This document shows, in pieces, positions 6,362 through 8,798 of a stretch of 8,798 nt of DNA. The stretch lies in assembly GCA_047618565.1 (NCBI GenBank), contig JBLHKW010000186.1:1-8798 (forward strand), read 5' to 3'. The notes under the pieces are model-generated. The model saw only the letters and a program-made list of their open reading frames with translations. It searched no databases and was not told the origin of the DNA. Made by a program: the position numbers and the translations under genes. Each line of letters starts with the position of its first letter. Position 1 is the stretch's first letter. Origin of the DNA: JBLHKW01 sp047618565. Lineage in GTDB: Bacteria; Planctomycetota; UBA1135; GCA-002686595.

Positions 6362-6565
6362 GCTAGCCCGGTCTATTCATGAGCCGCGAGGCGAAACGCC
6401 TCGATTCGGGCTTTGGTGGTGCTTTGCGGGCATTGGCCCCGCAGGCGACCTTTTTTGGTCGCCGAGGACGCCAATGTTCGCAAAGTGCCGCCAAAGCCCG
6501 AAAGGACGGCGAAGCCGGCCGTTCGTGGTATTTCGTCCGCGTGGTCATGAATAGATCGGGCTAGC
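6362..6565. mobile_element. 204-bp CTAG-bounded fold-back element (MITE-like), copy B
   Basis: The terminal arms 6362-6382 and 6545-6565 (GCTAGCCCGGTCTATTCATG on the left) pair at 20 of 21 positions, the exception being a G-T wobble. An inner arm (6405-6437 with 6470-6502) pairs over 33 bases with 28 Watson-Crick pairs, five G-T wobbles and no true mismatch. At the centre GGCGACC (6444-6450) and GGTCGCC (6457-6463) flank six T. The right half is about 20 bases longer between the terminal and inner arms (around 6503-6544), so the stem has an asymmetric bulge. CTAG occurs at both ends (6363-6366 and 6561-6564), as expected for a TA or CTAG target duplication. The palindrome makes matching 61-codon open frames on both strands; these are by-products of the symmetry. 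Apart from the CTAG ends its sequence is unrelated to copy A, so it belongs to another family. Its right CTAG supplies the stop codon of the aldo/keto reductase gene, and its left end is 64 bases upstream of the FTCD start. Confidence 0.8.
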
Positions 6566-7625
6566 TGCGCGAGAGTCGCTGTCTGATGGACGCCACGCCC
6601 CGGGACCAGACCGAGGGGGTCCTGCGCACCAGCGGCAAGCCGCGGAAGGCCGTGTCGATGGCCGTGTGCTCGTCCCCGGACAGCACTAGCGCGCCGGCTC
6701 GCGCGTTCTCGAGAGCGTGCTCTATCCTGCGGGCGCCGACCAGGACCGCGCTGATGCCCGGGCGGGCGAGCGTCCAGGCGACCACCACCTGGCCGACGGT
6801 CGCATCGTGGGCCCGGGCGATCGGGCGCACGACCGTATCGATCACGCCGTTGACGAGGCTCCGGTTCTCGGGACTGAATGTCCAGCGTGCCGTGCGCTTG
6901 TCACCCTTCGGGAAACGTCGTTCCGCGGGCACGGCGCCAGCCAGCAGGCCCTGATCGAGCGGCGAGTAGGCCAGCACCCCGACTCCATTCTCGAGGGCCC
7001 AGGGCAGGCGGTCCTGTTCGGCGGCGCGCGTCAGCAGGCTGAAGTGCAGCTGCTCACTCGCGAGTCCCGTCGGCTGCAGGGCCGTGTGGGCAGCGCGCAT
7101 CTGATCGATGGAGAGGTTCGAGCTTCCGACAGCGCGCAGCTTACCCTCGGCACGCATCTCGTCGAGGGCTCCCAGGCTCTCCTCGGGCGCGACGTCCGGG
7201 TCGGGAGCATGCAGCTGGATCAGGTCAATGCACTCGACGTTGAGCCGTATCAGGCTCGCCTCGACCTCCGCCCTGACGGATGCGGGGCGTCCATCGTGGC
7301 GAACCGTGCGCAGCTTGCCACCCTCGGTGGGCACAGTGAATGCCTTGCGCCCATGGTTCTGGTCCCAGCGCAGGCCGACCTTGGTCATCACGACGATCCC
7401 GTCGCTGCGTCCTGCGATCGCGCGCCCCACGAGGCCCTCGGAAACACCGAATCCGTACACCGGCGCCGTGTCCACCGCCGTCATGCCCGCGTCGAATGCT
7501 GCGCGCAAGGCTCGCAGCGCTTCCTCGTCGTCACGCGCGCCCCAGTTGGTGCCTCCCAGGGGGTAGGCGCCGAACACAATGGCGGGAATCTCGATCCCGC
7601 TGCCTCCCAGGATGCGTCGCTGCAC
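6561..7625 (-). CDS. Aldo/keto reductase family oxidoreductase
   Basis: This is a predicted cytosolic, NAD(P)H-dependent (beta/alpha)8-barrel enzyme of 354 residues reducing an aldehyde or ketone; the substrate cannot be read from the sequence. The N-terminus MQRRILGGSGIEIPAIVFGA is the usual first strand of AKRs. The catalytic tetrad is visible as D52 and Y57 (AVDTAPVYGFGVSE), K82 (VVMTKVGL) and H139 (DLIQLHAPDP). The later GSSNLS, VLAYSPLDQGLLAG and AVLVGARRIEHALENA segments match the cofactor-binding half. An insert of about 25 residues before H139 (near residues 86-113) is longer than in many family members. The start is GTG at 7625, one base after the TAG of the oxygenase gene (TAG-C-GTG), so translation is probably coupled to it. 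The TAG stop at 6561-6563 lies inside the terminal CTAG of fold-back element B. The overall layout is like bacterial YajO/YdjE-type AKRs, with no closer assignment. Confidence 0.92.
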   Translation of the reverse strand: MQRRILGGSGIEIPAIVFGAYPLGGTNWGARDDEEALRALRAAFDAGMTAVDTAPVYGFGVSEGLVGRAIAGRSDGIVVMTKVGLRWDQNHGRKAFTVPTEGGKLRTVRHDGRPASVRAEVEASLIRLNVECIDLIQLHAPDPDVAPEESLGALDEMRAEGKLRAVGSSNLSIDQMRAAHTALQPTGLASEQLHFSLLTRAAEQDRLPWALENGVGVLAYSPLDQGLLAGAVPAERRFPKGDKRTARWTFSPENRSLVNGVIDTVVRPIARAHDATVGQVVVAWTLARPGISAVLVGARRIEHALENARAGALVLSGDEHTAIDTAFRGLPLVRRTPSVWSRGVASIRQRLSRS

Positions 7626-7626
7626 G

Positions 7627-8496
7627 CTACTCGCGCCCCAACGCGCCGCGCACCCTGAGCTTGAACATCTGCCAGTACACGCGCGCTGCGTTGCTCTGGT
7701 TGAACCAGTTGTGGGTCAGTGAGATGGACGGCTCCAGGCCCACGACCTGGTGGAAGACACGACTCGGGAAGAAGAGCAGATCGCCCGGCTCGGTCACGCA
7801 CTCGTGGTAGAGCACCTCGTTCTTCTCGAGGAAGGCTTCCATGTCCGGGTGGTCGATGCCCTCGTACGAGCCAGCCACCTCCGCCTGGGTCTTGTAGACC
7901 GATTGAATCTGGCGCCCGTCGATGAGCATCCAGCGTTTGCGCCCTGAGATCTGCGCCAGCCAGTTGTGGGAGTACTGCCCGTCCGCATGCAGCTTCGTGT
8001 AACTCCCGGTCGAACCGATAAGGATGCCGGTCGCATTCGGCGCGATCTTCTGCGGGTAGCGCGTCCTGAACCAGTCATCACCGAAGCAGGGCGGCATGCG
8101 GAAGTCCTGCATCAGCTCCGCGTGCTCGTCCCGGAAATACCAGCCTTCGAGGTAGCGTGGAATCTCGTCGTCCGGGCTCTCGGTCTGCTGCTTCGCATGC
8201 GCCAGGACGTAGTCCACGAACTCGGCCATGGGCACGGTCTGCTTCTCGCCGAAGCAGACACCTGTCGGCATGTCCAGCTTCCCGTACTGCTCCCGGAAGA
8301 AGTCCCAGGTCCACTTGCGGTAGGCGGGCCACTGCTCCACCTCGCCTTGCAGGATCAGCGCACGTTTGGGCTTGAGGTACTCTTCCCGAAACTCCCGTTC
8401 GGTCAGACCCGAGCGCCGATCGACGTCGCCAGCGCAGGTGGCCATCTCCGGCAGGATGCCGCGCAGGGCGGGTTCGGGGGCAGTCGTGGGATCCAT
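7627..8496 (-). CDS. JmjC/cupin-8 Fe(II)- and 2-oxoglutarate-dependent oxygenase
   Basis: The product has 289 residues from the ATG at 8496. The fold is that of cupin-8/JmjC-like (FIH-type) enzymes, which hydroxylate proteins, small molecules or tRNA bases using Fe(II), O2 and 2-oxoglutarate. The order is: REYLKPKRALILQG-like first strand (about 37-51: F-R-E-E-Y-L then PKRALILQG), WTWDFFREQYG (62-72), then GILIGSTGSYTKLHADG (157-173) with the iron-binding H170 and D172. NWLAQISGRKRWMLI (178-192) follows, and EPGDLLFFPSRVFHQV (236-251) gives the third iron ligand H249, then LTHNWFN. Thus all three facial-triad residues are present, and the enzyme is probably active. The frame is open upstream to ATG 8661, but that extension is Arg/Ser-rich and unlike the family; no clear Shine-Dalgarno marks any start, so 8496 is a best guess (8445 is another option). 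It ends one base before the aldo/keto reductase start. The substrate is unknown. Confidence 0.87.
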   Translation of the reverse strand: MDPTTAPEPALRGILPEMATCAGDVDRRSGLTEREFREEYLKPKRALILQGEVEQWPAYRKWTWDFFREQYGKLDMPTGVCFGEKQTVPMAEFVDYVLAHAKQQTESPDDEIPRYLEGWYFRDEHAELMQDFRMPPCFGDDWFRTRYPQKIAPNATGILIGSTGSYTKLHADGQYSHNWLAQISGRKRWMLIDGRQIQSVYKTQAEVAGSYEGIDHPDMEAFLEKNEVLYHECVTEPGDLLFFPSRVFHQVVGLEPSISLTHNWFNQSNAARVYWQMFKLRVRGALGRE

Positions 8497-8798
8497 CGGT
8501 CGTAGGTCGCTCGGGACGGCGTTCACCCAGGAGTCGACGCGACCCCATCGTGATCGAAGGATACCACCGTCGAGGGCGCCGGGAGAGCAGGAATCCCGTC
8601 CCCGGGGGGCCGGAACGCGATGGGTCCAAAGGGCTACGCTCTGTTGCCTCTGTCTCTCCATTGCGCTTTTGCCTAGCAGCCCTCTGTGAGAAGGCCTCCC
8701 AGGTCAAGGGGGGGTAGGTTCATTCTTTGGTCGCCTTGGCGACGGCTTCAGGTGGTGTCTCGTACCCGCAGGCGTCTGTTCGCACTCTGATCGAGCTC
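8497..8798. other. Right-hand stretch without a confident gene
   Basis: These 302 bases should hold the promoter of the oxygenase-reductase pair, but no convincing -35/-10 pair was seen. Two short open frames reach the window edge. On the minus strand, 25 residues end AVAKATKE at a TGA at 8720-8722, which could be the tail of a gene beginning outside. On the plus strand, an open frame from about 8718 reads through SYPQASVRTLIEL. Their third-codon GC is only about 63-64% by my count, so neither is convincing. GTCGCC-TT-GGCGAC at 8730-8743 is a small perfect hairpin. CTAGCAGCCC at 8673-8682 copies the end of fold-back element A. Confidence 0.5.
8673..8696 (+). repeat. Possible end of a further CTAGCAGCCC element
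   Basis: The first ten bases, CTAGCAGCCC, are identical to the outer end of the fold-back element at 147-170. The next bases align loosely (GTGGTGAAA against TCTGTGAGA, then divergence). CTAG occurs only about seven times in the window, and most copies are element ends, so this may be the left end of a related transposon or a decayed copy running off the right edge. No matching inverted copy is visible inside the window, so chance cannot be excluded. Confidence 0.3.

Noticed and set aside
6444..6463. GGCGACC-TTTTTT-GGTCGCC as a rho-independent terminator
   Set aside because: The T run is in the loop, not after the stem, and no T-tract follows on either strand. It is the centre of the fold-back element.
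6363..6564. Two 61-codon open frames, one per strand, almost mirror images, which might be small proteins
   Set aside because: They exist because the element is a near-palindrome, and both end at the CTAG-derived TAG. Composition is Arg/Ala/Pro-rich, without a domain or ribosome binding site.
6717..7658. Long plus-strand open frames opposite the reductase and FTCD genes (for example 6717-7658 and 5035-5943)
   Set aside because: They are antisense frames kept open by high GC and codon bias; their translations show no domains, while the minus-strand products match known families over full length.
8718..8798. Short coding frames reaching the right edge on both strands
   Set aside because: Each is under 30 codons, with only 63-64% GC at third positions by hand count and no recognisable motif; they overlap each other, so at most one can be real.
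1..8798. CRISPR array, integron site, toxin-antitoxin or phage-defence system
   Set aside because: No regularly spaced direct repeats, integrase, Cas, toxin, nuclease or methylase motifs were seen. The genes are housekeeping or metabolic types plus one secreted protein.

Overview
The window is GC-rich bacterial DNA, densely coding, and most likely from a member of the Planctomycetota. The best taxonomic clue is the FG-GAP protein at 2807-4492. Its C-terminal domain (RCVGG, RLNP, FQFWFRDP, GGSGFNLSDGL and a terminal TFC) is one I associate from memory with secreted proteins of marine Planctomycetota such as the Saltatorellus/Poly30 group. The other genes fit that assignment but do not prove it.

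Layout from left to right: the last 38 codons and right end of an IS630-family insertion sequence (1-149); a 165-bp fold-back element (147-311); an orphan membrane-anchored protein on the minus strand (308-1210); a divergent miaB gene for tRNA methylthiolation on the plus strand (1305-2789); a convergent secreted seven-repeat FG-GAP beta-propeller protein on the minus strand (2807-4492); a bifunctional glutamate formiminotransferase/cyclodeaminase on the minus strand (4618-6297); a second, 204-bp fold-back element (6362-6565); an aldo/keto reductase (6561-7625) and a JmjC/cupin-8 oxygenase (7627-8496), both minus strand and one base apart; and a right-hand stretch without a confident gene (8497-8798) that contains a third CTAGCAGCCC sequence.

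The coding genes look like a mix of housekeeping functions (MiaB, FTCD) and lineage-specific ones. They do not form one pathway. The only strong sign of co-expression is the oxygenase-reductase pair, whose stop and start codons are separated by one base.

The most unusual content is in the mobile, non-coding DNA. Both fold-back elements begin and end in the tetranucleotide CTAG, which appears rare in this window. In both, the right-hand CTAG supplies the TAG stop codon of the neighbouring minus-strand gene. The IS630 copy ends at the outer CTAG of the first element, so that site appears to have been used twice. In the aligned stems of the two elements, all 12 transition-type departures from perfect pairing are G-T(U) wobbles when read on the plus strand. 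This points either to a conserved plus-strand hairpin RNA or ssDNA, or to strand-biased cytosine deamination. No CRISPR array, tRNA, rRNA or convincing rho-independent terminator was found.
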